From Ligilactobacillus pabuli (GTDB lineage: Bacteria; Bacillota; Bacilli; Lactobacillales; Lactobacillaceae): a stretch of 64,000 nt of DNA. Where the stretch lies: positions 1-64,000 of the forward strand of contig NZ_BQXH01000011.1 of NCBI RefSeq assembly GCF_022836475.1. Reading direction: 5' to 3'. The position numbers and the translations under genes are program-made. Below are positions 36,689-45,746 of the stretch, in pieces (within the stretch, counting starts at the first letter, position 1; the number at the start of each line of letters is the position of its first letter). The notes beneath the pieces are model-generated. The model searched no databases. It was not told the origin of the DNA and worked only from the letters and a program-made list of their open reading frames with translations.

Positions 36689-37189
36689 TTATTTTAAGTG
36701 ACTTTTTAGGATCCACTGATCTTCAATTTCAGGAATTTTTAGTTCAACGCGATCCATAATACTATGATAGAGAGTCCGCTGGATAAAGACTGACCGGACA
36801 TCTAAGTCAAAACTAGGCAAGGTGAAGGTTAAACCGCAGCCCATATATTCCATGGATACGATCCGGACGTTATCAAAAACTGCGAGAGTTTCCATTGCCT
36901 TGTCTTCTCGATAGTAACTATCTAATTCTTTATTTAGTTGAATAACTAATGGGTCTTCAGAGTTAATTTTTTTCCGTGAGTCGAAACGAATGCCAGAAAG
37001 TCCTTGATCAAATCCGGTTCCGCCGTCGTCAATGAACTTTCTAAGCTGTCGGTAAACTTCGGTGATACCTTCTTTTTCAAAACCTGAACCAATATATTCT
37101 GTAGCAACTTCGTGGACGATCTCATTTTCGTCGGCAGTGATGATCTCATTGGCCACGGAAATAATTTGTTTTAATGAAACGTTATTCAC
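36689..37189 (-). CDS. Hypothetical protein, soluble
   Basis: 166 residues, acidic (many E and D), no TM segment or signal peptide, no family recognised. A central glycine-rich stretch (DDGGTGFDQGLSGIRFD) and a C-terminal beta-like part (VRIVSMEYMGCGLTFTLPSFDLDVR) are the only landmarks. GTG start at 37189 with GAGGAGG 7 bases upstream, and a good terminator downstream, so it is very likely expressed. Divergent from the next gene. Confidence 0.7.
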   Translation of the reverse strand: MNNVSLKQIISVANEIITADENEIVHEVATEYIGSGFEKEGITEVYRQLRKFIDDGGTGFDQGLSGIRFDSRKKINSEDPLVIQLNKELDSYYREDKAMETLAVFDNVRIVSMEYMGCGLTFTLPSFDLDVRSVFIQRTLYHSIMDRVELKIPEIEDQWILKSHLK

Positions 37190-37254
37190 AGGAATGCCTC
37201 CTCGTTTCTCTCCTAATTAGTATGGTTATCCTTATTATAACAAATGAAAATTAC

Positions 37255-37866
37255 ATGTCACTGACTGGCAACGCTTTTACTAAACAAATTTGTGTTAAAA
37301 CTAGTGCTGACAATGATAAGATAAAGTTGAGCGAAGCTACAGCTAATTTAGTGAAGAAAGAAGCGCAACTTATTATGAACTTAAAAAATTACCGGCCAGT
37401 GATGACAACTCATTATACTTTAGACTGGCTGAATGCCTTTAAACTTAAGGATATTCATCATTTACGAGAAGTTGAGCTGCAGCAGCGCCAACCGCTAGTG
37501 CAAACGGCCAGCTTTGTTAATCAGGCGATGAGTCAGTTGATGCATGGTAAAACTGCGATTTGGGGAATTAAGCAGACTAATAGTGACCAGTTTTTGGGAA
37601 CTTTTTCGTTATTTCAAATTGATTTGCCAAACCGGGCAGCCACGGTCCAAGCTAGCTTATTGATGGAAGGGTCACAGACGGAATTATTGACAGAGGTTGT
37701 TCCGCATATTTTAAGAATGCTGCAAACAGACCTGAAATTTCAAACGATTTTTGTCCCTCAAGTTCAAGAAAAACAATTTGCACCGGCTTTGGCCGAACTT
37801 AAATTTGAAAAATCTTTGCAGCAAAAACAGCCGCAAATTGTTGAATATAGTTATCAACTTAAGTGA
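37255..37866 (+). CDS. Probable GNAT-like acetyltransferase, degenerate
   Basis: The second half (TAIWGIKQTNSDQFLGTFSLFQIDLPNRAATVQASLL) follows the strand-order pattern of RimL-type GNAT proteins, but the acetyl-CoA loop (Q/R-x-x-G-x-G/A) is not evident. Activity is doubtful. The frame is open from 37174, overlapping the divergent neighbour. Starting at ATG 37255 avoids that overlap and gives 203 residues, but no convincing ribosome binding site is present at either, so the start is uncertain. Confidence 0.5.
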   Translation: MSLTGNAFTKQICVKTSADNDKIKLSEATANLVKKEAQLIMNLKNYRPVMTTHYTLDWLNAFKLKDIHHLREVELQQRQPLVQTASFVNQAMSQLMHGKTAIWGIKQTNSDQFLGTFSLFQIDLPNRAATVQASLLMEGSQTELLTEVVPHILRMLQTDLKFQTIFVPQVQEKQFAPALAELKFEKSLQQKQPQIVEYSYQLK

Positions 37867-37929
37867 AAAAACAGTGGCAGTCAGAAACTAGCAAGTCGCG
37901 TTGAATTTCTTTAGAATTTGGCGGTGAAG

Positions 37930-37938
37930 TGCTATGAT
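37930..37938 (+). promoter_or_regulatory. Extended -10 promoter of the universal stress protein gene
   Basis: TGCTATGAT is an extended -10 (TG-n-TATGAT); the -35 17 bases upstream (TTTAGA) is poor. Confidence 0.5.
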
Positions 37939-38006
37939 TAAAGTGATAAGGAATGATGAAATAGTCGCTAATTTAGCACTGTCATTCAAAATAAGGAGAT
38001 GTTTTA

Positions 38007-38447
38007 ATGGCTGAAAGAGAAATGAAGTTTCACAGAGTTTTAGTAGGGGTCGACGATTCACATGATGCATTACTGGCGTTTTATTACGCAGTGCGTTATG
38101 CCGCCGAAAATGATGCGGAATTGTTCATTGTTTCTGTGTTGGAAAGCGATGATCTGAATATTTATCAAGCACTTGATGATGATTATATTCACGGTGAGCG
38201 GAGCCAAGCTGAAGAACATATTTTGGATTTCAAGCAACAGGCTTATGATTCTGGCGTTAAAAAAGTCACCACACTAATTGCGGAAGGCGATGCAGGTAAG
38301 ACAATCGTGAAGGACGTTATTCCACACGTTCAGCCTGATTTATTAGTGATCGGTTCGTTTGACAAGCCGGGAATTGCCCGTCGTTTTGGTAGTCAAGCAG
38401 CTTATATGTCTAAATATGCACCATGTTCGGTCTTAGTGATCAGATAG
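38007..38447 (+). CDS. Universal stress protein, UspA family
   Basis: Cytoplasmic single-domain Usp of 146 residues. VLVGVDDSHDAL opens the fold, and the ATP-binding C-terminal motif (G-2x-G-9x-G-S) is seen as IGSFDKPGIARRFGSQ, with a spacing close to the family pattern. AAGGAG precedes the ATG. Single gene with its own promoter and terminator. Role in stress survival is a family-level inference. Confidence 0.88.
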   Translation: MAEREMKFHRVLVGVDDSHDALLAFYYAVRYAAENDAELFIVSVLESDDLNIYQALDDDYIHGERSQAEEHILDFKQQAYDSGVKKVTTLIAEGDAGKTIVKDVIPHVQPDLLVIGSFDKPGIARRFGSQAAYMSKYAPCSVLVIR

Positions 38448-38463
38448 TTGAGCGTTAATAAAT

Positions 38464-38502
38464 GGCTGTAGGGATCAGTGATGATTGTTACAGCCTATTT
38501 TT
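38464..38502 (+). terminator. Terminator after usp
   Basis: GGCTGTA (38464-38470) and TACAGCC (38489-38495) followed by TATTTTTTT. Confidence 0.8.
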
Positions 38503-38647
38503 TTGGCAATGATGGTCGTCTCGAGCATTTTTGAGACTTTAAATTTGTTCAAATAATGTTGCTGCGAGCCCTGCCGGCGAGAAAATGATGGTATTCTATC
38601 TTAGTAGAAAAAGCGAGTTAGTTTAACCTTTGAATGGAGCAGAGTAA

Positions 38648-39331
38648 ATGATTTTACGAAGAAGTAATTTTTTGAATTTAGCCGAGACACAACGTCAAAT
38701 GGAACAGTCTGGCTTGAAAGAACGAATTGATGATTTTCAAATGATCACTCAGATCTATTTATTACGACGTTTGGCTTTGAACGAAGTTGGGACTAAACTA
38801 GAAAATTTGGACGATGAATATTCAGCGTTGCATGCCCATAACCCAATTCACCACATGGAAGAGCGACTAAAAAGTCCAGCTAGTTTGATTGAAAAAATGG
38901 AACGTAAAGGCTATGGAGTGACGATACAGGCAATTGAAGCGAACATCTTTGACATTGCTGGTATCCGGGTGATTACCAATTATATTGATGATATTCATCG
39001 AGTAGAGGATGCGCTGATTAGTCAGGATGACATTACGTTATTGAAACGCAAAGATTATGTTGGTAAGCCTAAAGAAAATGGCTATCGAAGTTTACACTTG
39101 GTAGTTTCGGTCCCTGTCTTTTTGGCTGAAGGAAGTCAAAAAGTTCCAGTTGAAATTCAGATCAGAACGATTGGGATGGACATGTGGGCAAGTTTGGAAC
39201 ATAAACTGCGTTATAAAAACCACATCGATGCCGAAAAAGCACAAACATATGCAGGCGAATTAAAAGATACCGCCCGAGAATTGAATCAAATCGAGGCACG
39301 CATGCAAGGTATCTACCACGATTTATTGTAA
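38648..39331 (+). CDS. Small alarmone synthetase (RelA/SpoT domain, RelQ/RelP type)
   Basis: Makes (p)ppGpp from ATP and GDP/GTP without hydrolase or ribosome-binding domains. The RelA_SpoT synthetase core is seen in DIAGIRVITNYIDDI, the substrate loop RKDYVGKPKENGYRSLH, VEIQIRTIGMDMWASLEHKLRYK and the conserved terminal helices. 227 residues, the size of stand-alone synthetases; RelQ versus RelP cannot be told by eye. GGAGCAGAG precedes the ATG. Single gene, convergent with pepO. Confidence 0.92.
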   Translation: MILRRSNFLNLAETQRQMEQSGLKERIDDFQMITQIYLLRRLALNEVGTKLENLDDEYSALHAHNPIHHMEERLKSPASLIEKMERKGYGVTIQAIEANIFDIAGIRVITNYIDDIHRVEDALISQDDITLLKRKDYVGKPKENGYRSLHLVVSVPVFLAEGSQKVPVEIQIRTIGMDMWASLEHKLRYKNHIDAEKAQTYAGELKDTARELNQIEARMQGIYHDLL

Positions 39332-39356
39332 GCAGGACCAACATAGTTTCTTCAAC

Positions 39357-39410
39357 AAAAAATACGTTGTGCAGCCAGCCATTAGAGCTGAAGCACAACG
39401 TATTTTTTAT
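39357..39410. terminator. Bidirectional terminator between alarmone synthetase and pepO
   Basis: AAAATACGTTGTGC pairs with GCACAACGTATTTTTT; A and T runs on each flank serve both strands. Confidence 0.85.
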
Positions 39411-39412
39411 TT

Positions 39413-41323
39413 TTACCAGATGTTGACCCGTTGATCTTCTGGCAAGTACATGCCATCGCCAGGTTTAATGTCAAAGACTTCGTAGAATTCTGTTAAATTC
39501 TTGGGCTGCACATTTGCTCGCAACACATTCGGTGAGTGCACATCAATACTTAACAAGAGTTTCTCTCGTTCTAAGGACGATTTCATCCGCCAGATCCGAC
39601 TCCAGTTGAGGAAGAAGGCCTTGAGATCAACGTCATCTTCACCTTTGGCCGCTGCAAGTGCACAGCTTAAGCCCCCAGCGTCTGCGATGTTTTCTGAAAC
39701 AACCAGTTTGCCGTTAACTTTACCAGCTGGTGTTTCTAAGCCGTCAAACTGGTCGATTTCTTCTTGTGCTAAAGCTTTAAAGTGCTTCATGTCATCTTCA
39801 GTCCACCAGTTGTGTAAGTTACCGACTTCATCAAATTGTGCCCCGTTATTATCAAAGGCATGTGAAATTTCATGGGCGATCACTGCGCCAATTCCACCGT
39901 AGTTTTCACTAGAGTTCTGGTTTAATGAGTAGAATGGTGCTTGTAAAATTGCTGCCGGGAAGACGATCACGTTAAACTGTGGGTTGTAGTAAGCATTGAC
40001 CATATGAGCTGGCATTTCCCAGCGAGTCCGGTCAACTTCCTTACCCCACCGACTGTAATGGTCAGCTAAAACGATTTTAGTAAAGCGTTCGTCATTTTCG
40101 TAGAGACTCTCTGTTGGGTCGACCACGAATTTTTTGTAGAGAGGATCAAGTTCATCAGGATAACCAACTTGAATTCCCAGCGTACTGAGTTTAGTGACGG
40201 CTTTTTTCTTAGTATCAGCACTTAACCAATCATTGTTTGCTAAACGGTGTTGGTAAACGGCGACCATTTTTTCGACCATTTGTTGGACGTCTTTTTTGGC
40301 AGCTTCGCCAAAGTATTTGTGAGCGTAATACAAGCCGACGACCTGACTGAACTGGCCAGTCGCAAAGTAATAGGCTGACTTTTGTTGGCTCTTGGGTTCT
40401 TTTGAACCGGAGAGAGCACGACCGTATTCACCACCGACGATGCGGGCTTCATCACTTAAGAGTCCAGAAGTACCGACTAAGCGTTTGACAAACAACCAGT
40501 TTTTCATGTCTGTAAAAGTCTGGTCGTTGACTAAGTCATCTAGCGCAGCGTAAAATTTGGGCTCGCTGACAATAACTTGGTCAGGAGTGGCATTGATCAG
40601 TTGTTTGGCAAAACCAGCTAAATCAATGTTAGAACTTAATTGACTGAAGTCTTCGAGGGTGTAGCGGTTATAATCTTTCGCGTAATCGGCACGTTCAGTA
40701 CTATCTTTTTCATATGGGGCTAAACTCCGGTCGAACTTCAAGGCGCCTTCTAGCGTAGCTTTAGCGAAGTCATCCTCATATCCAGCAAGTTTGAACAGTT
40801 TTAAAACCATCTGTGAGTAGACGGCTAGTAAAGCATCGGCCTGTTCATTACCGTCTTCGTAGTAGGTTTTGTCTGGCAAAATTAATGATGGGACCTCAGC
40901 GTTTAGCGCATAATGCTGAGTGTCTTTCATATCTGGGCCAACGTAGAGTTCGAAAGGTGAAGCATTACCGCTCATTGTTAAGTCATAGAGGTGGGCTTGC
41001 CAGTCGGCTAAATCAGTGAGTTGTGCGATTTGGTCGAGTGATTGTTTAACTGGACTAAAACCAGCGGCATCCCGTTGCTTGAAGTCAGCGACGATGCGGT
41101 AATATTTGACAAATTCTTGTAAGTATTGGTCATCTGTTGTAGCTGTGCCATCTAGCAGTTCGCCGAAGTCACGCATTAATGTTTCTTCGATCTGGTCTGC
41201 CAAATCAGCGAAGCCGCCAGTCGTTGCCTTGTCGGCAGGAATTTGAGCAGTTTTTAACCATTCACCATTCACAGCTTGATAAAGGTCATCTTTTAGTAAA
41301 GCAGTATTGATTGTATCTGACAA
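39413..41323 (-). CDS. pepO: M13-family endopeptidase PepO
   Basis: Zinc oligoendopeptidase of the neprilysin family, used by lactobacilli to cut casein-derived peptides; no signal peptide, so cytoplasmic. Zinc site HEISH (HExxH) near residue 485 in AVIAHEISHAFDNNGAQFDE; third ligand in ENIADAGG near 545. The C-terminal NVLRANVQP and the NAYYNP motif fit M13 peptidases. The TTG at 41323 is preferred because GGGGGT lies just upstream; an ATG five codons earlier is part of that ribosome binding sequence. 636 residues, normal. Confidence 0.92.
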   Translation of the reverse strand: MSDTINTALLKDDLYQAVNGEWLKTAQIPADKATTGGFADLADQIEETLMRDFGELLDGTATTDDQYLQEFVKYYRIVADFKQRDAAGFSPVKQSLDQIAQLTDLADWQAHLYDLTMSGNASPFELYVGPDMKDTQHYALNAEVPSLILPDKTYYEDGNEQADALLAVYSQMVLKLFKLAGYEDDFAKATLEGALKFDRSLAPYEKDSTERADYAKDYNRYTLEDFSQLSSNIDLAGFAKQLINATPDQVIVSEPKFYAALDDLVNDQTFTDMKNWLFVKRLVGTSGLLSDEARIVGGEYGRALSGSKEPKSQQKSAYYFATGQFSQVVGLYYAHKYFGEAAKKDVQQMVEKMVAVYQHRLANNDWLSADTKKKAVTKLSTLGIQVGYPDELDPLYKKFVVDPTESLYENDERFTKIVLADHYSRWGKEVDRTRWEMPAHMVNAYYNPQFNVIVFPAAILQAPFYSLNQNSSENYGGIGAVIAHEISHAFDNNGAQFDEVGNLHNWWTEDDMKHFKALAQEEIDQFDGLETPAGKVNGKLVVSENIADAGGLSCALAAAKGEDDVDLKAFFLNWSRIWRMKSSLEREKLLLSIDVHSPNVLRANVQPKNLTEFYEVFDIKPGDGMYLPEDQRVNIW

Positions 41324-41481
41324 AATAAATACCCCCATTTTTTTGTGATTAATAATGCAGTTGCAACTATTCTAAACTATTGCTGGCACTAAGTGAAGTA
41401 GTTGGGCTTGGCCTGATTGACAATGAGACATTTTTGCCTCAGACTTAAAAGGGAGTTTTCTACATAAAAGGGGGAGAACCG

Positions 41482-41763
41482 ATGAAGTACTTCATGTTAA
41501 TTGTTGGACTACTCATCCTGGTCTTTGCAGTAGTTTTTTTGCGAATTACTTTTTTGACTGGGAAAAAACGGCAGCGAATTTTGGATGAAGGACTTGGTTT
41601 TGATAATTTTGAACTGCTTTTTCTGTTGATCAAAATCAGTGACTGGCTGGGGCAAAAGATCCACTTGAAATACTTAGGCAATGTTTTGTCGTTTCTGATT
41701 GGACTTATACTGTTAGCCGGCGGTTTCTTGTTAGAATTTATTATTGTACGGAGCTTCTTTTAG
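41482..41763 (+). CDS. Small two-TM membrane protein, unknown
   Basis: 93 residues with an N-terminal TM (about 3-23) and a C-terminal TM (about 66-90) joined by a basic and then mixed loop. AAGGGGGAG lies 6 bases before ATG 41482, so translation is likely. No family recognised with confidence. Divergent from pepO. Confidence 0.6.
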   Translation: MKYFMLIVGLLILVFAVVFLRITFLTGKKRQRILDEGLGFDNFELLFLLIKISDWLGQKIHLKYLGNVLSFLIGLILLAGGFLLEFIIVRSFF

Positions 41764-41818
41764 TGACATGACTCTAGCAACTAAATTTGAAAAACTTTGA
41801 AAAACCGGGTAGAAAGTC

Positions 41819-41846
41819 TTGAAAAATTCAAGAAAAGAACTATACT
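41819..41846 (+). promoter_or_regulatory. Promoter of the 41986 gene
   Basis: TTGAAA (41819-41824), 16-base spacer, TATACT (41841-41846); leader of about 130 bases. Confidence 0.6.
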
Positions 41847-41985
41847 TAAATTGTACAAGTTCAGTAAATCACAATTAAAAACGTTAGAGATATATAGGCG
41901 AAAAAAGAACTGACTCTTTTGTGAAATGCTGATGATAGCTGATTGTTTCAGCGATGGAAGTGTTCATATTAGAGGAGGAAGTACA

Positions 41986-42300
41986 ATGTGTGAGAATGCT
42001 TTAAGTTTTTTACGGTGGTTTTTCAATGAGTTTTCACCTGAATTCACAAATGTAGCTTTAAGAGTTAACGTTTTAAAAATGAATCGAACTTTAACTGGTT
42101 TAGTTGATCAACAACAAGCTAAACAGGACTTGGCAACTTACCAGCACTTGGTAGCAGTTGCACAGAAAAACTGTCCATTAGTTGACCAGGCTTTGTGTTG
42201 TCTGGGCTTTGAAAAGAGCTATCGTGATTTTGATCAATTTGATCAAGAATATTTAGCTTATATCTTGAAGTTTGGGCAAAATCACGCAGTGACACTTTAA
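41986..42300 (+). CDS. Hypothetical protein, cysteine-containing, soluble
   Basis: 104 residues from ATG 41986, which has GAGGAGGAA well placed upstream; a longer frame from 41926 lacks a site. It contains four cysteines (MCEN, KNCP, ALCCLG), unusual for a lactobacillal cytoplasmic protein of this size, and is otherwise helical. No family recognised. Own promoter about 130 bases upstream. Confidence 0.6.
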   Translation: MCENALSFLRWFFNEFSPEFTNVALRVNVLKMNRTLTGLVDQQQAKQDLATYQHLVAVAQKNCPLVDQALCCLGFEKSYRDFDQFDQEYLAYILKFGQNHAVTL

Positions 42301-42371
42301 AAATAACTAAGGTAAAGGCAATGATCAGAAGTGAGTTGCCATTCAACTCGTCGCTAGCCCTCGCATCTAGT

Positions 42372-42412
42372 GAAAAAAATAACCACCCCTATATCAGGTA
42401 GGGGTGGTTATT
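42372..42412 (-). terminator. Second terminator of a minus-strand intergenic transcript
   Basis: Perfect 14-bp stem AATAACCACCCCTA (42378-42391) / TAGGGGTGGTTATT (42399-42412). The T tract (seven T) is on the minus strand; the plus strand has only TTGCGTC after the stem. It therefore points to transcription from the right. Confidence 0.7.
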
Positions 42413-42602
42413 GCGTCTTTGTACAAAATCTATTTTCGAGTTGCAAACGCATTCTAACATGCTGTTAGGAGCAAGTTAATTTATAATGTTGCTGCTCTAA
42501 CTACACACATTCGTAGTCGCAGCGAATGTAAAAAAAGCCTCAGTCTATTCGCATTAGGCTGGGGCTTTGTGTCGTTCTAAAACGTCTTTTATCTCATTTT
42601 GC
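42413..42602 (-). ncRNA. Candidate small RNA (minus strand), intergenic
   Basis: A consensus minus-strand promoter at 42609-42637 predicts a start near 42602. A first terminator at 42529-42568 would give an RNA of about 74 bases; read-through would extend to the second terminator at 42372. Between them the minus strand can form ACATTCG/CGAATGT and GTTAGAGCA/TGCTCCTAAC helices. No plausible peptide is encoded in the short form (ATG AGA TAA only). Predicted from sequence alone. Confidence 0.45.
42529..42568 (-). terminator. First terminator of the minus-strand intergenic transcript
   Basis: On the minus strand, AAAGCCCCAGCCT pairs with AGACTGAGGCTTT and is followed by seven T; the plus strand has no comparable T run. 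Confidence 0.7.
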
Positions 42603-42608
42603 AGGTTT

Positions 42609-42637
42609 ATTATAACATGCTATAAAAGGCATAACAA
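42609..42637 (-). promoter_or_regulatory. Minus-strand promoter in the gene-free region
   Basis: Read on the minus strand: TTGTTA, 17-base spacer, TATAAT, with TG one base before the -10 (extended -10). No minus-strand gene lies downstream for more than 2 kb before pepO region genes, so it should drive a non-coding transcript. Confidence 0.6.
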
Positions 42638-42880
42638 TTGATAGAGAATCACTGGTAATATTAACTTTTTGTGGATAAATTTTAGAAACTGTAATTACGC
42701 TTTGAAAGGACGAATATTTTAAATTCTTTGTTTAGAATCAGCATTAAGAGAGCAACTGCAGAAAAATTTAATGAAAATCAGCTGACAGATAAGAGTAATG
42801 GATAGCATTATTAGTTAATGATGTCGTATAATTAGATTATTATGTTAAAATATTAAAAAATGAGAACGCAGCTTATTTTT

Positions 42881-43000
42881 AGTCGAGCTCCACAATCCAG
42901 AAGATTCCGCCTAACCTACTTTTAGGCACAATGCCAAAACCGCATTATGTCTAAAAGCTTGTTAGTGCTCATCTTCTAACCGGATTGTTCCGCTCTGTTA
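42881..43000 (+). repeat. 120-bp dispersed repeat, copy A
   Basis: AGTCGAGCTC...CGCTCTGTTA. Outer arms ACAATCC (42892-42898) and GGATTGT (42982-42988); inner 16-bp stem 42919-42934 / 42942-42957 with loop CAAAACC and conserved AATGC/GCATT at the loop end. The stretch 42640-42880 before it is AT-rich with only a TATAAT (42827) worth noting. Confidence 0.9.
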
Positions 43001-43002
43001 TT

Positions 43003-43120
43003 AGTCGAGCTCCGTGAGACAGAAAGTTCCGCCCATCCAAACTCAGGGTTAATGCCTAAAGCGCATTAACTCCTGAGTTCCGATGGTGCTCGTTTTCTCC
43101 CGTTTCACTCCGCTCTGTTA
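43003..43120 (+). repeat. 120-bp dispersed repeat, copy B
   Basis: Two bases after copy A, same orientation. Outer arms GTGAGAC (43014-43020) and GTTTCAC (43102-43108); inner stem 43040-43055 / 43063-43079 (AACTCAGG...CCTGAGTT) with AATGC-CTAAAGC-GCATT. It ends 10 bases before the pepN ribosome binding site, so it is probably within the pepN leader. Confidence 0.9.
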
Positions 43121-43143
43121 TTTCATATAGGAGGTATTTTATA

Positions 43144-45675
43144 TTGTCACGTTTATTTGAAAAGTTCCAACCTAGTTTGTACCAAGTTTACTTAGATATC
43201 GATCGCGCTGCTAAAGTAATCAGCGGCCAAACCACCATTACTGGCCTTGCCCAAAGTTCTCAAATCGCGGTGAACCAGAAGTTCTTACAGGTGTCTGCCG
43301 TTAAATTGGCGGAACAAGAATTGAACTTTACGACCGATGATGCAGAGGAAGTACTGACGATTGATTTGCCGCAGACCGGTGAAGTGACTTTAACGATCGA
43401 TTATACAGCACCCTTGACAGATACAATGATGGGAATCTATCCTTCATACTACCAAGTCAACGGGGAAAAGAAGCAGTTGATCGGTACGCAGTTTGAAACG
43501 ACTGCTGCCCGCCAGGCCTTTCCATGTATTGATGAACCTGCCGCTAAAGCCGAATTCGAACTAGCCATTAAGTTTGACGAGCAAGCTGGTGAAACAATTA
43601 TCGCGAACATGCCAGAAGCTAAAGTTGAAGATGGCGTGCATTACTTTGAACGAACAGTTAAAATGTCGACTTACTTAGTGGCTTTTGCTTTTGGCGAAAT
43701 GCAAAGCAAATATACCAAGACTAAGAGCGGCGTTCAAATTGGCGTCTTTTCAACTAAGGCGCACCAAGAAAATGAATTAGATTTCCCATTAGACATTGCC
43801 AAACGTTCGATTGAATTTTTCGAAGACTTCTATCAAACACCATATCCGCTAGCACACTCATGGCAGTTAGCGTTGCCTGATTTCTCAGCCGGTGCGATGG
43901 AAAACTGGGGCTTGGTAACTTATCGTGAAGCATACTTGGTCTTAGATCCAGACAACACTTCCTTAGAAACTAAGGAATTAGTTGCGACAGTGATCGCTCA
44001 TGAGTTAGCTCATCAATGGTTTGGTGATTTAGTCACGATGCAGTGGTGGGATGACCTCTGGTTGAATGAAAGTTTCGCTAACATGATGGAATATGTGGCG
44101 ATCGATGCCTTAGAACCAGACTGGCATATTTGGGAACTTTTCCAAACTTCCGAAGCGTCTTCTGCTTTACAACGTGATGCGACCGATGGGGTTCAGTCCG
44201 TGCATGTTCAGGTGGAAAAACCAGCTGAGATCGACGCAATTTTTGATGGTGCGATCGTGTACGCTAAAGGTTCACGGATGTTAGTCATGGTTCGGGCCTT
44301 GATTGGTGACGATGCTTTACGTCAGGGTTTGAAGGCGTACTTCGAAGCGCATCAATACGGAAATGCATCCGGAGCTGATTTGTGGGACGCTTTGGGCAAA
44401 GCAGCCGGGATCGACTTAGCAGCGATCATGAATACCTGGCTGGAACAACCTGGCTATCCAGTGGTTAGCGCGAGTGTAGTAGATGGCAAATTAACGTTGA
44501 GCCAACAACAATTCTTCATTGGTGCTGGTCAAGAAGTTGGTCGGACTTGGCAAATTCCATTAAACGCTAATTACGATGCTGTGCCACAAATTATGGCAGA
44601 ACGCACTGTAACTGTGGGTGACTACCAAGAACTACGTCAAGCAGCGGGTAAACCATTCCGCTTAAACCTTGAAAATGGGTCACACTTTATTGTGAAATAC
44701 GACCAAACCTTACTGCAAGATATTTTGGATAATAGCAGTGATTTAGATGCGATTTCTCAGTTACAGTTATTACAAGATCTCCGTTTATTAGCTGAAGGTC
44801 GGCATATTTCATACGCAGATGTCGTGCCATTGTTGCCACGTTTTGCGGACAGTCATTCTAACGTTGTGAACGCAGCTTTGTACCAAGTTGCTGGCAACTT
44901 GAAGAAGTTTGTTACTCCTGATTCACAGGAAGAAACTGAATTACGGCAGTTATTTGACCGCCTCAGCAGTGCGCAGGTGCAACGTTTAGGCTGGCAACCA
45001 CAAGCTGGTGAATCAATTGATGACCAGTTAACACGCCCATATGTTTTGCACGCTGCTTTGTACGCTAAAAACCAGACTGCAATTGCAGCAGCGCATGAAC
45101 TCTTTACTGCAAATCAATCAGCATTAGTTTCTTTACCAGCTGATATTCGAGTTTATGTTTTGGAAAATGAAGTACAAAACTATAGTAGTGCTGCACTGTT
45201 TGACCAACTGCTAACAGACTACACACAAACAGCTGATGGCAGTTATAAAAATGACATTGCCGCTGTCTTACCAATGACACCGGACAAAGATCTGTTAGCT
45301 AAAATCGTCGCTGCATATGAAAACAGTGAAATTATTAAGCCCCAAGATTTGCGTGCTTGGTATCGTGGCGTTTTGGCTAACGATGCTGGACAACAACTCG
45401 CATGGGACTGGATCAGAAATGACTGGTCTTGGTTAGAAAAAACAGTCGGCGGCGACATGGAATTCCCAACATTCATTACTGTTACGGCCGGTGTCTTTAA
45501 GACGCCAGAACGTTTGGCAGAGTTCAAGGAATTCTTCGAACCACAACTTGAAACAGCCGGTTTGACTCGTGAGATCCAGATGGATACTAAGGTGATCGAA
45601 GGACGAGTAGCTTTGATTGAAGATGAAAAAGCAGCTGTGAACCAAGCAGTTGCTGCAATCATCAGTGCTGACTAA
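43144..45675 (+). CDS. pepN: Aminopeptidase N (M1 family)
   Basis: Cytoplasmic zinc aminopeptidase with broad specificity, central to peptide use in lactic acid bacteria. Substrate exopeptidase motif GAMENWG near residue 250; zinc site HELAHQWFGDLVTMQWWDDLWLNE (HExxH-18x-E) near 286. N-terminal saddle domain and C-terminal helical ERAP1-like domain are complete at 843 residues. TTG start at 43144, with AGGAGG 8-9 bases upstream. Two copies of the structured repeat lie directly in front of the gene. Strong terminator after it. Confidence 0.95.
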   Translation: MSRLFEKFQPSLYQVYLDIDRAAKVISGQTTITGLAQSSQIAVNQKFLQVSAVKLAEQELNFTTDDAEEVLTIDLPQTGEVTLTIDYTAPLTDTMMGIYPSYYQVNGEKKQLIGTQFETTAARQAFPCIDEPAAKAEFELAIKFDEQAGETIIANMPEAKVEDGVHYFERTVKMSTYLVAFAFGEMQSKYTKTKSGVQIGVFSTKAHQENELDFPLDIAKRSIEFFEDFYQTPYPLAHSWQLALPDFSAGAMENWGLVTYREAYLVLDPDNTSLETKELVATVIAHELAHQWFGDLVTMQWWDDLWLNESFANMMEYVAIDALEPDWHIWELFQTSEASSALQRDATDGVQSVHVQVEKPAEIDAIFDGAIVYAKGSRMLVMVRALIGDDALRQGLKAYFEAHQYGNASGADLWDALGKAAGIDLAAIMNTWLEQPGYPVVSASVVDGKLTLSQQQFFIGAGQEVGRTWQIPLNANYDAVPQIMAERTVTVGDYQELRQAAGKPFRLNLENGSHFIVKYDQTLLQDILDNSSDLDAISQLQLLQDLRLLAEGRHISYADVVPLLPRFADSHSNVVNAALYQVAGNLKKFVTPDSQEETELRQLFDRLSSAQVQRLGWQPQAGESIDDQLTRPYVLHAALYAKNQTAIAAAHELFTANQSALVSLPADIRVYVLENEVQNYSSAALFDQLLTDYTQTADGSYKNDIAAVLPMTPDKDLLAKIVAAYENSEIIKPQDLRAWYRGVLANDAGQQLAWDWIRNDWSWLEKTVGGDMEFPTFITVTAGVFKTPERLAEFKEFFEPQLETAGLTREIQMDTKVIEGRVALIEDEKAAVNQAVAAIISAD

Positions 45676-45693
45676 AGCTGGTTAATGCAAAAT

Positions 45694-45746
45694 AAAAAAG
45701 GTATCGTAAAACGCTGATTTGGAGTGTTTTACGGTACCTTTTTGTG
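45694..45746 (+). terminator. Terminator after pepN
   Basis: AAAAAGGTATCGTAAAACGCT pairs with its near-complement ending GGTACCTTTTT. The bases from 45747 to 45911 hold no recognisable element. Confidence 0.85.

Noticed and set aside
37870-38006. Lacto-usp type RNA upstream of the universal stress gene
   Set aside because: Only about 70 bases separate the predicted start from the ATG and no conserved structure is visible.
42440-42570. tracrRNA-like string (plus-strand AGCAAGTTAA, minus-strand GTTTTAGA)
   Set aside because: No CRISPR repeat or cas gene is near, and the terminators and promoter fit a different minus-strand RNA; the resemblance is short enough to be chance.
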